From Peristeroidobacter soli (GTDB taxonomy: Bacteria > Pseudomonadota > Gammaproteobacteria > Steroidobacterales > Steroidobacteraceae): 64,000 nt of DNA. The notes below the pieces were generated by a model. That model saw only the letters and a list, made by a program, of their open reading frames with translations, ran no database searches and was not told the DNA's origin. Position 1 is the first letter of the stretch. The number at the start of each line of letters is the position of its first letter. The stretch lies in assembly GCF_004138485.1 (NCBI RefSeq), contig NZ_ML142848.1, positions 1,586,640 to 1,650,639 on the forward strand. Reading direction: 5' to 3'. A program made the position numbers and the translations under genes. This document shows, piece by piece, positions 1 through 9,251 of the stretch.

Positions 1-2136
1 GTGGATGCGCGGGTTGCGCTCGAAGTCCTTCGGCAGCGTGCGCCGGCCGATATCCTCGATCTCGAATGCGGCGAGCCCGTCGCGATCCAGGCGAAAACGC
101 GTGTAATTGTTCGAGAACACGATGGTGCCATCAGGGGTCAACAGCTGTGCAGCAAGCGTCAATAGCTCGACGTGGTCCCGCTGCACGTCGAAGTCCTGGT
201 CCATGCGTTTGGAGCGTGAGTGCGTCGGCGGATCGATGAACATCAGATCCCAACGTCGCGATTTGTCACATTGCTCGCGCAGCCAGGCCAGGCAGTCGGC
301 CTGCACGAAGCCGTGCTCCGGGCCGGCGAGATTGTTCAAGGCCAGATTGCGCTTGGCCCATTCGAGATAAGTTCGGGACATATCCACCGTCGTCGACGAC
401 GCGGCACCGCCGCCCGCCGCATAAACAGTCGCCGTGCCCGTGTAAGCAAACAAATTCAAGAAACGTTTGCCACGCGCCAGCTCGCCGACATGACGACGCG
501 TCAGCCGGTGATCCAGAAACAGCCCGGTATCCAGATAGTCGGTGAAATTCACCGTGAACCGGTACGGCTGCTCGCGGACGATGTGATATTCGCGCTCGTT
601 ATCGAGCTTCTCGTATTGAGTACCGTCTTTCTGCTGGCGACGCTCGCGAATGAACAGGCGATCCGCGGCGAGGCCCAATTCGTGCGGAATCACGGCCAGC
701 GCTTCATTTCGGCGCGCACGCGCCGCTTTCGGCTCAATCGTCTTCGGCGGGGCGTACTCCTGCACGACGACCCAGCGGTCATCTTCGCCATTGCCGTACT
801 GGTCGATGGCGAACGCGTACTCGGGCATGTCCGCATCGTAGATGCGGTAACAATCGACGTTCTCGCGCCGCGCCCAGTCCTGCATCGTCTTGATGTTTTT
901 GCGTAAACGATTGGCGAACATCTGTGCGCCAGGCCGCTCGCGCACCTGGGCCGCATCCGGCGGCGGCTTGCGCTCACCGATGTAATCGGCAGGCGTTACC
1001 TCGAAGCGCAACAGCCGGCACTCGATGCGCCCGTTGAACAGCGTGTGCGTCCGGCGCGCATTGATGCCGACGGCTTTGGCCAGCGGCGGATTGCCCGTCA
1101 ACACTGCCGCCTTCCACCCCTCGAAGTGCTCGCGCAACTTCGCGCCCAATGTTTGATAGAGCGCCTGCAATCGATCCTGTTCACCGATGCGCTCGCCATA
1201 CGGCGGATTGGTGACCACCAGCCCGGTCGCCGCCTCGCTCTGACGCGTCAGCTGCTCCAGATCGCGTCGTTCGATATGTACAACTCCACGCAGCTTCGCG
1301 CGTTCGACGTTCTCGATCGCTGCGCGCACCGCAGTCGCGTCAGCGTCGTAGCCACGCAATGTGACTTTCCTCGTCGCCGCCGCTTCCCGGCGATCGCGAG
1401 CTTCCTGGATCAGCCGTTCCCACAACGCACGATCGTGACCGCGCCAGCGAATGAAACCGAAGTAGCTCCGCAACAGCCCGGGCGCCACGTCCAGCGCCAT
1501 CAGCGCGGCTTCGATGGGCAGCGTGCCCGAGCCGCACATGGGATCGACCAGATCGCCGCCTTGCTCGGCGATGGCGGGCCAGCCACAGCGAAGCAATACG
1601 GCCGCGGCCAGATTCTCCTTCAAAGGCGCAGCGACACCCCGGGCGCGATAGGCGCGTCGATGCAAGCTGTCGCCGGAAAGATCCAGGCTGACGGTGGCAC
1701 GATCGCGATCGAGCCGCACATCGATGCGAACATCGGGCTGCTCCAGCTGCACGGACGGACGCTCGCCGGTTCGCTCACGAAATTGATCGACGATGGCGTC
1801 CTTGGTCTTCAGCGCCCCGAAATGCGTGTGCGTGATGCCGCTCGACGAGCCGCCGAAATCGATGGCGAGCGTGCCTGTCGGATTGAGGTGTTGTTGCCAG
1901 TCGATGCTCGAGATGCCCTGATACAGCTCTTCTTGAGTCGCGGCCGGAAATGTCCCGAGAGGCAACAGCACCCGACTCGCCGTACGAGACCACAAGCACG
2001 CACGATAGGCGACTTCGAGCGAGCCTTCGGCTTGAACGCCGAGTTTGAACTCGCGCGTCTGAGTCGCGCCGCAATCCCGCAGCTCCGCGGCAGTGAGATC
2101 CGCAACGCCCGGCGGACATGAAACGAAAATTTGCAT
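1..2136 (-). CDS. rlmKL: Bifunctional 23S rRNA methyltransferase RlmKL, 3' end outside window
   Basis: Fused enzyme that makes m2G2445 (RlmL half) and m7G2069 (RlmK half) in 23S rRNA from S-adenosylmethionine. The frame is open for 712 codons from an ATG preceded by AAAGG and runs off the left edge. Seen in order: an N-terminal THUMP-type region (residues about 45-155), the RlmL SAM-binding motif DPMCGSGT near residue 198, the catalytic NPPYGER near 309, and in the second half LFAYTGTATVYAA followed by FIDPPTHSRSKRM near 634. The E. coli protein is about 700 residues, so only the last dozen or so residues should be missing here. The fused form is typical of gammaproteobacteria. Confidence 0.95.
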   Translation of the reverse strand, partial: MQIFVSCPPGVADLTAAELRDCGATQTREFKLGVQAEGSLEVAYRACLWSRTASRVLLPLGTFPAATQEELYQGISSIDWQQHLNPTGTLAIDFGGSSSGITHTHFGALKTKDAIVDQFRERTGERPSVQLEQPDVRIDVRLDRDRATVSLDLSGDSLHRRAYRARGVAAPLKENLAAAVLLRCGWPAIAEQGGDLVDPMCGSGTLPIEAALMALDVAPGLLRSYFGFIRWRGHDRALWERLIQEARDRREAAATRKVTLRGYDADATAVRAAIENVERAKLRGVVHIERRDLEQLTRQSEAATGLVVTNPPYGERIGEQDRLQALYQTLGAKLREHFEGWKAAVLTGNPPLAKAVGINARRTHTLFNGRIECRLLRFEVTPADYIGERKPPPDAAQVRERPGAQMFANRLRKNIKTMQDWARRENVDCYRIYDADMPEYAFAIDQYGNGEDDRWVVVQEYAPPKTIEPKAARARRNEALAVIPHELGLAADRLFIRERRQQKDGTQYEKLDNEREYHIVREQPYRFTVNFTDYLDTGLFLDHRLTRRHVGELARGKRFLNLFAYTGTATVYAAGGGAASSTTVDMSRTYLEWAKRNLALNNLAGPEHGFVQADCLAWLREQCDKSRRWDLMFIDPPTHSRSKRMDQDFDVQRDHVELLTLAAQLLTPDGTIVFSNNYTRFRLDRDGLAAFEIEDIGRRTLPKDFERNPRIH

Positions 2137-2296
2137 GAATAACCTTTACCCGCGCCTGCGCGCGGTCCCTCCTACTCGGAGAGAGAAAGAAATGAACGCG
2201 ACGGTCCCGCCCAAACGCAGAGAAGAAACGAGCCCACGCGCTCCCACCCGGAGAAAGAACTTAAGTAGCGCTCGGCCTGCCGGAGAGCGCCGCGAA

Positions 2297-3172
2297 TCAG
2301 CTCGCGCGCTGCCGGCCGTCGAGCGTCATGATCGGGCCGTACAACTCCGGCCGGCGATCGCGGAACACGCCCCAAGCGTTGCGATAGTTACGAATCGCAT
2401 CGAGGTCGAACGTCGCAGTGAGGATCGCCTCGCCCTCGCGCGGCGCCTGCTTCACGATCGCGCCAGTTTGATCGGCGATGAACGACGAACCGTAGTAAGT
2501 CACTTTCCAACGCTCGCCCTGCTCGGTGCCGACGCGATTGGACGCCACCAGCGGCATGATGTTGGACGCGGCATGTCCCTGCATCGCGCGCTGCCAATGA
2601 TCGCACGAGTCGATGCTCAGGTCCTGCGGCTCCGAACCGATGGCCGTCGGATAGAACAGAATCTCCGCGCCCTGCACGGCCATCGCACGCGCCGACTCGG
2701 GAAACCATTGATCCCAGCAAATCGCCACGCCGATGGTGCCGAAGCGCGTCGGCCACACCTTGAAGCCGGTGTCGCCGGGCGAGAAATAAAACTTCTCGTG
2801 ATAGCCCGGGCTCTCGGGAATGTGCGCCTTGCGATACGTCCCCAGCAGCGAGCCGTCCGCATCGACGATCGCGACCGAGTTGTAGAACGCGTTGCCGGCA
2901 CGCTCATAGACGCTGCAAGGGAGCACCACGTTCAGCTCGCGCGCCAGATCCTGGAAGCGGCGCACGGCTGGATTCTCCGCGATCGGCATCGCCACCGAGA
3001 AACACTGCGGGTTGTGCTCCTTGCAGAAATAAGGCGTCTCGAACAGCTCCTGGATCAGGATGATGTTCGCCCCCTGCCTGGCCGACTCACGCACCAGCCG
3101 CTCGGCGGTGGCGAGATTGGCCGTGCGATCCGGCGTGCTGGCGAATTGAGTGGCGGCAACAGTGGTCTTCAT
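2297..3172 (-). CDS. aguB: N-carbamoylputrescine amidohydrolase
   Basis: A 291-residue nitrilase-superfamily enzyme that hydrolyses N-carbamoylputrescine to putrescine, CO2 and ammonia in the arginine/agmatine route. The catalytic triad is visible: Glu42 in LIQELFETPYF, Lys115 in YRKAHIPESPGYHEK, and Cys152 in AICWDQWFPE. The stretch ILFYPTAIGSEPQD is characteristic of AguB rather than beta-ureidopropionase. It starts 27 bp after the stop of the PuuR-like regulator on the same strand, so the two are probably cotranscribed. A typical aguA (agmatine deiminase) is not in the window. Beta-ureidopropionase is a weaker alternative, given the omega-aminotransferase next door. Confidence 0.9.
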   Translation of the reverse strand: MKTTVAATQFASTPDRTANLATAERLVRESARQGANIILIQELFETPYFCKEHNPQCFSVAMPIAENPAVRRFQDLARELNVVLPCSVYERAGNAFYNSVAIVDADGSLLGTYRKAHIPESPGYHEKFYFSPGDTGFKVWPTRFGTIGVAICWDQWFPESARAMAVQGAEILFYPTAIGSEPQDLSIDSCDHWQRAMQGHAASNIMPLVASNRVGTEQGERWKVTYYGSSFIADQTGAIVKQAPREGEAILTATFDLDAIRNYRNAWGVFRDRRPELYGPIMTLDGRQRAS

Positions 3173-3199
3173 GACTGCTCGGGCGCTCTGAAGTAACAG

Positions 3200-3748
3200 T
3201 TAGAACGTGGGCGGCGTGCTGGCGCTGACGATCTCACAGGCCTCGTCGCCGACATTGCGGAACCGGTGCGGGACCGCGCTGGTGAAATAGTACGCGTCTC
3301 CGGGCCCGAGCACTCTGCTTTGACCCCCTACGGTCAATTCGATGTGGCCGGTCAGAATGATGCCGCCCTCCTCACCCTTGTGGCTGAGCATGTCGGCACC
3401 CGTGTCCGCCTTCGGCCGATACCGCTCGTGCATGATGGTCATGGCGCGGTGGGTCCGTTTCGCCGCCACCAGCCGCAGCTGCACGTCGCGATCGCCGATG
3501 TCCGCCAGCTCGTCGCGGGCGTAGAACACTTGGGGAGATTCCTGCAAATCCAAGGTGAAAAAATCGGCCAGCGACATCGGCACGCCGTCGAGCACCTTTT
3601 TCAGCGAGCTCACCGACGGACTGACCCGATTCTGCTCGATCAGCGAAATGGTGCCGTTGGTGACGCCGGCACGCTTGGCCAGCTCGCGCTGGGACAGCCC
3701 GTACATCATCCGGACCGCCTTCAAATGACCGCCTACATCGATGCTCAT
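3200..3748 (-). CDS. PuuR-like XRE-cupin transcriptional regulator
   Basis: A DNA-binding regulator of the XRE-cupin class. An N-terminal helix-turn-helix is seen (about residues 7-60, with GLSQRELAKRAGVTNGTISLIEQ), then a C-terminal single cupin fold (about 105-180, GDAYYFTSAVPHRF). The arrangement and length (182-187 aa) match PuuR, the putrescine-utilization repressor. I prefer the ATG at 3748, which has GAGG five bases upstream; another ATG at 3763 lacks a good ribosome site. It lies between aguB (same strand) and a divergent omega-aminotransferase, so it probably controls both in response to a polyamine or a product. The 157-bp divergent gap should hold its operator; I saw no convincing palindrome there. 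Confidence 0.85.
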   Translation of the reverse strand: MSIDVGGHLKAVRMMYGLSQRELAKRAGVTNGTISLIEQNRVSPSVSSLKKVLDGVPMSLADFFTLDLQESPQVFYARDELADIGDRDVQLRLVAAKRTHRAMTIMHERYRPKADTGADMLSHKGEEGGIILTGHIELTVGGQSRVLGPGDAYYFTSAVPHRFRNVGDEACEIVSASTPPTF

Positions 3749-3905
3749 TGGCGCCTCGTTCATCCCAAGGCGTTTAGAATAATAGACAACCTTCCCCGGC
3801 GACTAGCACTTTATTGCGCTTTTTCGCAGGAATATTTGAGGCGCGTGTTGATTTTTCTTATCATCCCACGCATTGTCGATCTCCAATCCAATTCAGGCGG
3901 TGACC

Positions 3906-5228
3906 ATGTCCTCGGCCCTCACGCGCGATGCTCTCGAAGCTTTCTGGATGCCCTTCACCGCCAACCGGCAATTCAAGAGTCAGCCGCGCTTGCTGGCCCG
4001 TGCCGAAGGGATGCATTACTGGACACCCGACGGTCGCAAAGTACTGGACGGGTGCGCCGGCCTGTGGTGCGTAAACGCGGGCCATGGCCGCAAAGAGATC
4101 ACCGCCGCGGTCGCCGAGCAGATGGCGACGCTGGATTACGCGCCGGCGTTTCAGATGGGACATCCCGCCGGCTTCGAGCTGGCGAACCGGCTGGTCAAGC
4201 TCATGCCGGGCGATCTGAATCACGTGTTCTTCACCAACTCCGGCTCGGAGTCGGTGGACACCGCGCTGAAAATCGCGGTCGGTTATCACCGCCTGAAAGG
4301 CCAGGCTTCACGCCAGCGACTGATCGGGCGCGAGAAGGGTTATCACGGCGTCGGCTTCGGCGGCATCTCCGTGGGCGGCCTGGCGAGCAATCGCAAACTG
4401 TTCGACTCGATGCTGTTGAACACCGACCATCTGCGTCACACGCTCGACATCGAACACAACGCATTCACCCGCGGCTTGCCCGAGTGGGGCGTGCACCTCG
4501 CCGACGATCTGGAGCGCCTGGTGACGTTGCACGATGCATCGAGCATCGCCGCTGTGATCGTCGAACCAATGGCGGGCTCCGCCGGCGTCATCCTGCCGCC
4601 GAAGGGTTACTTGCAGAAGCTGCGCGCGATCTGTGACAAGCACGGCATTCTGTTGATCTTCGACGAAGTCATCACCGGCTTCGGCCGCCTGGGCACTCCG
4701 TTCGGTACGCAGTACTTCGACGTGATGCCTGACATCATCACGACCGCGAAAGGCCTGACCAACGGCGCGATTCCGATGGGCGCGGTATTCGTTCGCAAGC
4801 AGATCTACGACGCCTTCATGCAGGGCCCGGACGGCATCGAGTTCTTCCACGGCTACACCTATTCCGCGCATCCGGCCGCGTGTGCCGCCGGTCTCGCGAC
4901 TCAGGAAATTTACGAGCGCGAAGGCCTGCTGACCCGTGGCGCTGAATTGGCGAAAGCGTTCGAAGACGCAGTTCACTCGCTGCGCTCGGCACCGAACGTC
5001 ATCGACATTCGCAATCTCGGCCTGGTCGCAGGCATCGAGTTGCAGACTCGCCCGGGCGCTCCGATCGGCGCGCGCGGTTACGAAGCGATGGTGAAGTGCT
5101 TCGAGAAAGGCATCTTGATTCGCATCACCGGCGACACGATCGCGCTCTCGCCGCCGTTGATCATCTCCACGGCGCAAATCGACGAGCTCGTGACTCGTCT
5201 CGGCGAAGTGCTGAAGACCATATCGTAG
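3906..5228 (+). CDS. Class III omega-aminotransferase (beta-alanine/putrescine--pyruvate type)
   Basis: A PLP-dependent class III aminotransferase moving a terminal amino group from beta-alanine, putrescine or another omega-amine to pyruvate. Family marks seen: FTNSGSESVDTALK (phosphate binding), EKGYHGVGFGG, IFDEVITGFGRLG, and the PLP lysine in TTAKGLTNGAIPMG. At 440 residues it matches the Pseudomonas beta-alanine:pyruvate transaminase length. The frame is open from a TTG at 3873, but the ATG at 3906 has AGGCGG five bases upstream and is the better start. It is divergent from the PuuR-like regulator and aguB, which favours a role in polyamine breakdown; substrate cannot be settled from sequence alone. 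Confidence 0.88.
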   Translation: MSSALTRDALEAFWMPFTANRQFKSQPRLLARAEGMHYWTPDGRKVLDGCAGLWCVNAGHGRKEITAAVAEQMATLDYAPAFQMGHPAGFELANRLVKLMPGDLNHVFFTNSGSESVDTALKIAVGYHRLKGQASRQRLIGREKGYHGVGFGGISVGGLASNRKLFDSMLLNTDHLRHTLDIEHNAFTRGLPEWGVHLADDLERLVTLHDASSIAAVIVEPMAGSAGVILPPKGYLQKLRAICDKHGILLIFDEVITGFGRLGTPFGTQYFDVMPDIITTAKGLTNGAIPMGAVFVRKQIYDAFMQGPDGIEFFHGYTYSAHPAACAAGLATQEIYEREGLLTRGAELAKAFEDAVHSLRSAPNVIDIRNLGLVAGIELQTRPGAPIGARGYEAMVKCFEKGILIRITGDTIALSPPLIISTAQIDELVTRLGEVLKTIS

Positions 5229-5258
5229 TCTCCCGCCTACGCGCTCACTTCGAGGCCA

Positions 5259-5284
5259 CGTGGTCGCTGGATGCAGCGACCACG
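5259..5284. terminator. Perfect hairpin after the aminotransferase
   Basis: An 11-bp perfect stem (arms CGTGGTCGCTG and CAGCGACCACG) with a GATG loop, 30 bp after the aminotransferase stop. There is no T-run, so it could be a weak or Rho-assisted terminator or a 3' mRNA stabiliser rather than a classic intrinsic terminator. Confidence 0.5.
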
Positions 5285-5307
5285 CAAGGTGAGATGCATC
5301 GCTCAGT

Positions 5308-8300
5308 TTGGAAAATGCCTCCTGGCCAGTCGGCGCCGCGCTTCGCAAACTACGGTTCTGCCGAAGTATTTCAGCGCCGCTGTCGAAAATTAACGTGGGT
5401 TATTCTTTGTCGATCCGTGAATGGCGTCAGTGGCTCACCACTGTGCGCGGGAGACTCGCTGCCAACAGCCTGCTCTCCTCATGGAGCATTTCGACTCGGC
5501 TGATGGTTGCGTTCGCAAGTGTCGCGGTGCTGGCAGCCGCCGCGAACTTCATCGTCGAACGCAGTACTGAGATCGTCACTCACTCGACCGAGGCCGCGCC
5601 TCCTTCGCCTCCGCCGGTCGTGCGAGAAGCTGTCGCGCCTCCGGCGCCGGTTGTCGAAGTTGCCGAGCCCGTCGAAACGTTGTCGGGCGATGCACTGATC
5701 CGTGCGATCGAGCGCTTCGATGAATCGGTTTACTCGGCCGTGCAATCCAATTCGGTCGAAGCACTGGCGCGCTATCGCCAGCTCGGCAAGGAAGTCGATC
5801 GCGCGACCGCTCGCTTCATGGAGCGGGCCGAAGCGCTCGGCGAAACCTCGTACAAGTCGCTTCCGACCGCGCTTCAACGACACAAGCGCGATGCCGATCG
5901 TTGGATCGATCTGTCGCAGAATCGTCGCAAGCTGTTGGGCGAATATTCGGAAACGCTCGAACGGATGAATGGCCGGGTGAATGCGTCCCTCGACGGCGCC
6001 TTCAAGATCTTCGGACGCGTCGTGGCTCGGCAGTCGCTGATGAAATTGAACACGAGCCTGAGCGGACTGCGCGACAGCTTCGCGGCCGCCGTGCGCTCGT
6101 TCAGCTCAACGCCGGAAATCCTGGATCCACTCGGCAAGGCCGAAGCGGTCTTCGCGCAAGCGCTGCTCGACAATGGCAAGAGCCTGCGCAGCGCAGAGGG
6201 CGATGAGTGGTTTACTGCAATGGAGCAGGACTTCGCCAAGCTGACCGCGGCGCGCCTCGGACTGATGAAGACGCATCAGGAGCTGACGAAGACCAGCAAC
6301 GGATTCGTTGAGCAGACGGCGAAGCTGCTGGCTCGGATGCCGAATGACGCGCCGGCGATTAAGAAACGCGCCGCCAAGCCGGCAGCGAGCAGTGCCCAGT
6401 CGCCGAGCAAAGGAGCAAACGCTCATCAGCTCGCCACGACACAGCCAACGCAGGCCGCGGGCGCAACTTCGCCTGCTCAAAATGCGACCGCGCCAGGACA
6501 CACATCGAACACCAGCGCGATTGCCATTACCCCTGTCGAGCCGATGCAAACGCCGCCCACGATCTCGACCGCCAAGAACGCGATGCGCGCGGCGCAGTCG
6601 TCGCAGACGATCGCTGCCGAGAGCACGAGACCGACGGCGCAGTCGTCGCAAACGATCGCTGCCGAGAGCACGAGACCGACGGCGCAGTCGTCGCAGACGA
6701 TCGCTGCCGAGAGCTCGAGACCGACGGCGCAGTCGTCGCCGACGATCGCTGCCGAGAGCGCGACATCCTCGCCCTCGCAGGCCGAGGAGCAGACTGACCG
6801 CTCTCTCGTCGCCTGGATCAGCATCGCAGTACTCGTGCTGCTGTTTTGGATCTCCATCGCCACCGTTCGCAGCGTCGTACTCCCAGTCCGCCGCCTGATC
6901 CAGGCCTCCGAAAAACTCGCCGGCGGCGAACCGTGCGCACGCGTCCCGCGCGGCGGCATCAAGGAGCTCGACTCACTCGCCGTTGCCTTCAACAACATGG
7001 CCGAGCGTCTCAGTCACGCACAGGCCGCGGCGCTCAACGCGCATCATCAGCTCGAAGAGAAAGTCGCCGAGCGCACGCGTCAATTGCAAGAACTGGCGGA
7101 AGTCGACCCGCTCACCGGCCTGCCGAATCGACGCCACCTCTTCCAACTGCTCAATGCCAGTCTGGAGCGTGCCTCGAGAACGAGCAGTCGCGTCGGCGTG
7201 CTGTTCCTCGATGTAGACAACTTCAAGAACATCAACGACAGCATCGGCCACTCATTCGGCGATCGGGTGTTACGCGGAATCGCGCAACGACTGCAGGCCG
7301 CCGCGCAGCCCTTAGGATTCGCCGCCCGCCTCGGCGGCGACGAATTCACCGTCATCTGCGAAGACGTAAACGACCTCGAGCAAATCCGCGCCGCCAGCGA
7401 ACAGATCATTCGCGCATTCCAGACCCCGCTCGACATCGACGGCCGTGAACTGATCATCGGCGTGAGCGTCGGCGCCAGCATCTATCCGGATCACGAGCAG
7501 AACGCCGAAGCCCTGCTGATCGCCGCCGACACAGCACTGTTCCACACGAAATCCCTGGGCCGCGGCCGTGCAAGCATGTTCACGCCGGAGCTGCTGGCCG
7601 GCGCGTCCAACAAATTCCGCATCGAGCAGGACCTGCGCCGCGCGATCGAGCGCAACGAGTTCGAGCTGTTCTTCCAGCCCGAGGTCAGCATCGAGGATCT
7701 GCAGACTCAGCTGGTCGAAGCACTGATCCGCTGGCGCACGCCCGATGGTCGATATATTCCGCCGGGCGAGTTCCTCAGCGTCGCTGAAGAATCCGGCCTC
7801 ATCATGGAGATCAGCGATTGGGTGTTGCGGACCGCGATTCGCGCCGCCGCCGAGTGGCATCGCGGGCCGTGGCCGCAGGCGCGAGTCGCGATCAACGTCT
7901 CGCCGCGACAGCTGCTGGACTATGGATTCGTCGACCGCGTGCGCGAACTGCTCGCTGAATTCGACGTGCCACCTCGCTGTATCGAGATCGAGCTGACCGA
8001 GTCGGTATTGCAGACCGGCCCCGCCACGATCGAACAGCTACATCGCTTGCGTGCGCTCGGCGTAGCCATCGCACTCGATGACTTCGGCACCGGCTATTCG
8101 TCGCTCTCCTCGCTGGAACGCTTGCCGCTGACTCGCGTCAAACTCGACCGCAGCCTGATCGAAAGCATCGACACCAACCTGCGCTCGCGCTCCATCGTCC
8201 GCGCGATAATCGACATGTGCAACGGCCTCGGCCTGCAAGTGACCGCCGAAGGATTGGAACGCGCCGAGCAGTTCGAGCGCTTCCTCGGCTGCCAGAATCT

Positions 8301-8472
8301 TTCGCTACAGGGATATCTGTTGTCACGCCCCGTCGCGATGGACCAGATCTTCACGGCGATGGCCAGCGCCGCGCAGCGCGCGCAAGAGCTGGTGCTGCTC
8401 TCCAAGCCCAATGCAGTCGCCAACGTGATCAAACAATTGCCCGGCCCGTCCGGCAAAGCGGCGAGCGCCTAA
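5308..8472 (+). CDS. Membrane-bound diguanylate cyclase/phosphodiesterase (HAMP-GGDEF-EAL)
   Basis: A 1054-residue cyclic-di-GMP enzyme. Order seen: a transmembrane helix near residues 62-84, a long helical and then Ala/Pro/Thr-rich periplasmic region, a second transmembrane helix from about 498, a HAMP segment, GGDEF (RLGGDEF near 674-680) and EAL (EALIRW from about 804, then NVSPRQ, ELTES, DDFGTGYSS and QGYLLSRP). Both catalytic signatures are intact, but the inhibitory RxxD site upstream of GGDEF is absent (QPLG instead). The region before the second membrane helix holds four 45-bp repeats. An alternative start is GTG at 5395, which keeps both membrane helices; no strong ribosome site marks either. 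Likely monocistronic. Confidence 0.92.
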   Translation: MENASWPVGAALRKLRFCRSISAPLSKINVGYSLSIREWRQWLTTVRGRLAANSLLSSWSISTRLMVAFASVAVLAAAANFIVERSTEIVTHSTEAAPPSPPPVVREAVAPPAPVVEVAEPVETLSGDALIRAIERFDESVYSAVQSNSVEALARYRQLGKEVDRATARFMERAEALGETSYKSLPTALQRHKRDADRWIDLSQNRRKLLGEYSETLERMNGRVNASLDGAFKIFGRVVARQSLMKLNTSLSGLRDSFAAAVRSFSSTPEILDPLGKAEAVFAQALLDNGKSLRSAEGDEWFTAMEQDFAKLTAARLGLMKTHQELTKTSNGFVEQTAKLLARMPNDAPAIKKRAAKPAASSAQSPSKGANAHQLATTQPTQAAGATSPAQNATAPGHTSNTSAIAITPVEPMQTPPTISTAKNAMRAAQSSQTIAAESTRPTAQSSQTIAAESTRPTAQSSQTIAAESSRPTAQSSPTIAAESATSSPSQAEEQTDRSLVAWISIAVLVLLFWISIATVRSVVLPVRRLIQASEKLAGGEPCARVPRGGIKELDSLAVAFNNMAERLSHAQAAALNAHHQLEEKVAERTRQLQELAEVDPLTGLPNRRHLFQLLNASLERASRTSSRVGVLFLDVDNFKNINDSIGHSFGDRVLRGIAQRLQAAAQPLGFAARLGGDEFTVICEDVNDLEQIRAASEQIIRAFQTPLDIDGRELIIGVSVGASIYPDHEQNAEALLIAADTALFHTKSLGRGRASMFTPELLAGASNKFRIEQDLRRAIERNEFELFFQPEVSIEDLQTQLVEALIRWRTPDGRYIPPGEFLSVAEESGLIMEISDWVLRTAIRAAAEWHRGPWPQARVAINVSPRQLLDYGFVDRVRELLAEFDVPPRCIEIELTESVLQTGPATIEQLHRLRALGVAIALDDFGTGYSSLSSLERLPLTRVKLDRSLIESIDTNLRSRSIVRAIIDMCNGLGLQVTAEGLERAEQFERFLGCQNLSLQGYLLSRPVAMDQIFTAMASAAQRAQELVLLSKPNAVANVIKQLPGPSGKAASA
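6592..6771 (+). repeat. Four in-frame 45-bp tandem repeats
   Basis: Copies begin at about 6592, 6637, 6682 and 6727; each encodes a 15-residue unit close to AQSSQTIAAESTRPT. The last copy is degenerate. The repeats form a low-complexity stalk in the periplasmic part of the GGDEF/EAL protein just before its second membrane helix, so copy number may vary between strains. Confidence 0.9.
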
Positions 8473-8475
8473 ACA

Positions 8476-8507
8476 AAGAGCCCCGCACCTTTCGATGCGG
8501 GGCTCTT
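8476..8507. terminator. Bidirectional intrinsic terminator
   Basis: A 12-bp perfect stem (AAGAGCCCCGCA / TGCGGGGCTCTT) with an 8-nt loop, lying between the convergent GGDEF/EAL gene (stop at 8472) and the porin gene (stop at 8541). A and T tracts flank the arms, so it can serve both strands. Confidence 0.85.
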
Positions 8508-8540
8508 CATTCAAACAAACGTCAGCCTGAGAGCTGTCGT

Positions 8541-9251
8541 TTAGTTCTTGCTCCACGGGAAGGTGGTAGCGACCGTGAACACCACGCGGCCTTCGTTGTT
8601 GAAGGCGTCGCTGCGCACGACGACGTCGCCGTCCGTATCGACATACTTCAACGCGAGATTGAAGTTGCCGACGGTGTAGCCGACGCCGAGCGAATAATCG
8701 ATCTGCTTGTCGCCGAACACGTCATCCCAATAATCGCCCCAGCTGTAACCCACGTGCGCCAGGACCGAGAAATTCTGCGGCAGCGGGAACGTGCCGTTGG
8801 CTTCCAGGTAGAAGGCCGAGGTATCGCCGGCCGTGCTGTCGCCGCCGAAATCGTTCGAGTACCACAGCTTGCCCTTGAACCAGTCCTTGCTGATGCTGCC
8901 GTAGGCTTCGAGATAGTTGAAATCGCTCTCGTCCGGATAGGTGTAGTACACCACACCCACGTCGTAACCCAGGCCGCTTTCGCTCTCGCCGGCAAAGCCC
9001 GTGTACACGTCGACTTCCAGATCCACATCGACGCCAGGACCGAAATCGACGTTGCTACCCCAGGCACCGACGTACCAGCCGCCGTCGGAGGCATAGTCGA
9101 TGCTGCCCTGAATGGCAGGATCCTTGGCTGATTGGCTGTTGCCGCGGAAGTCGTAGTCGTTGGTCAAAGTCCAGGTCGATGACACACCGGCGTTGGCCAC
9201 CGTCGCTGCCCCCAGCAATCCAAACGCCGCCAGAATCCTGAAATTTCGCAT
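8541..9251 (-). CDS. TorF family putative porin
   Basis: A 236-residue outer-membrane beta-barrel protein of the TorF (gcw_chp) family. It has a clear signal peptide (MRNFRILAAFGLLGAATVANA, cleaved after ANA). The mature part opens with VSSTWTLTNDYDFRGNSQS, the family hallmark, and continues in alternating aromatic/polar strands to a C-terminal ...VATTFPWSKN. Substrate unknown. A good ribosome site (AGGGGAG) precedes the ATG. A perfect inverted repeat lies 28-47 bp upstream of the start and may be an operator. Appears monocistronic and ends at a bidirectional terminator. Confidence 0.85.
   Translation of the reverse strand: MRNFRILAAFGLLGAATVANAGVSSTWTLTNDYDFRGNSQSAKDPAIQGSIDYASDGGWYVGAWGSNVDFGPGVDVDLEVDVYTGFAGESESGLGYDVGVVYYTYPDESDFNYLEAYGSISKDWFKGKLWYSNDFGGDSTAGDTSAFYLEANGTFPLPQNFSVLAHVGYSWGDYWDDVFGDKQIDYSLGVGYTVGNFNLALKYVDTDGDVVVRSDAFNNEGRVVFTVATTFPWSKN

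Noticed and set aside
3266-4636. 456-codon plus-strand frame over the PuuR-like and aminotransferase genes
   Set aside because: Arg/His-rich shadow of two well-supported genes.
6592-6771. Regular 45-bp repeats as a possible CRISPR array
   Set aside because: The repeats are contiguous with no spacers and are in frame inside a long coding region.
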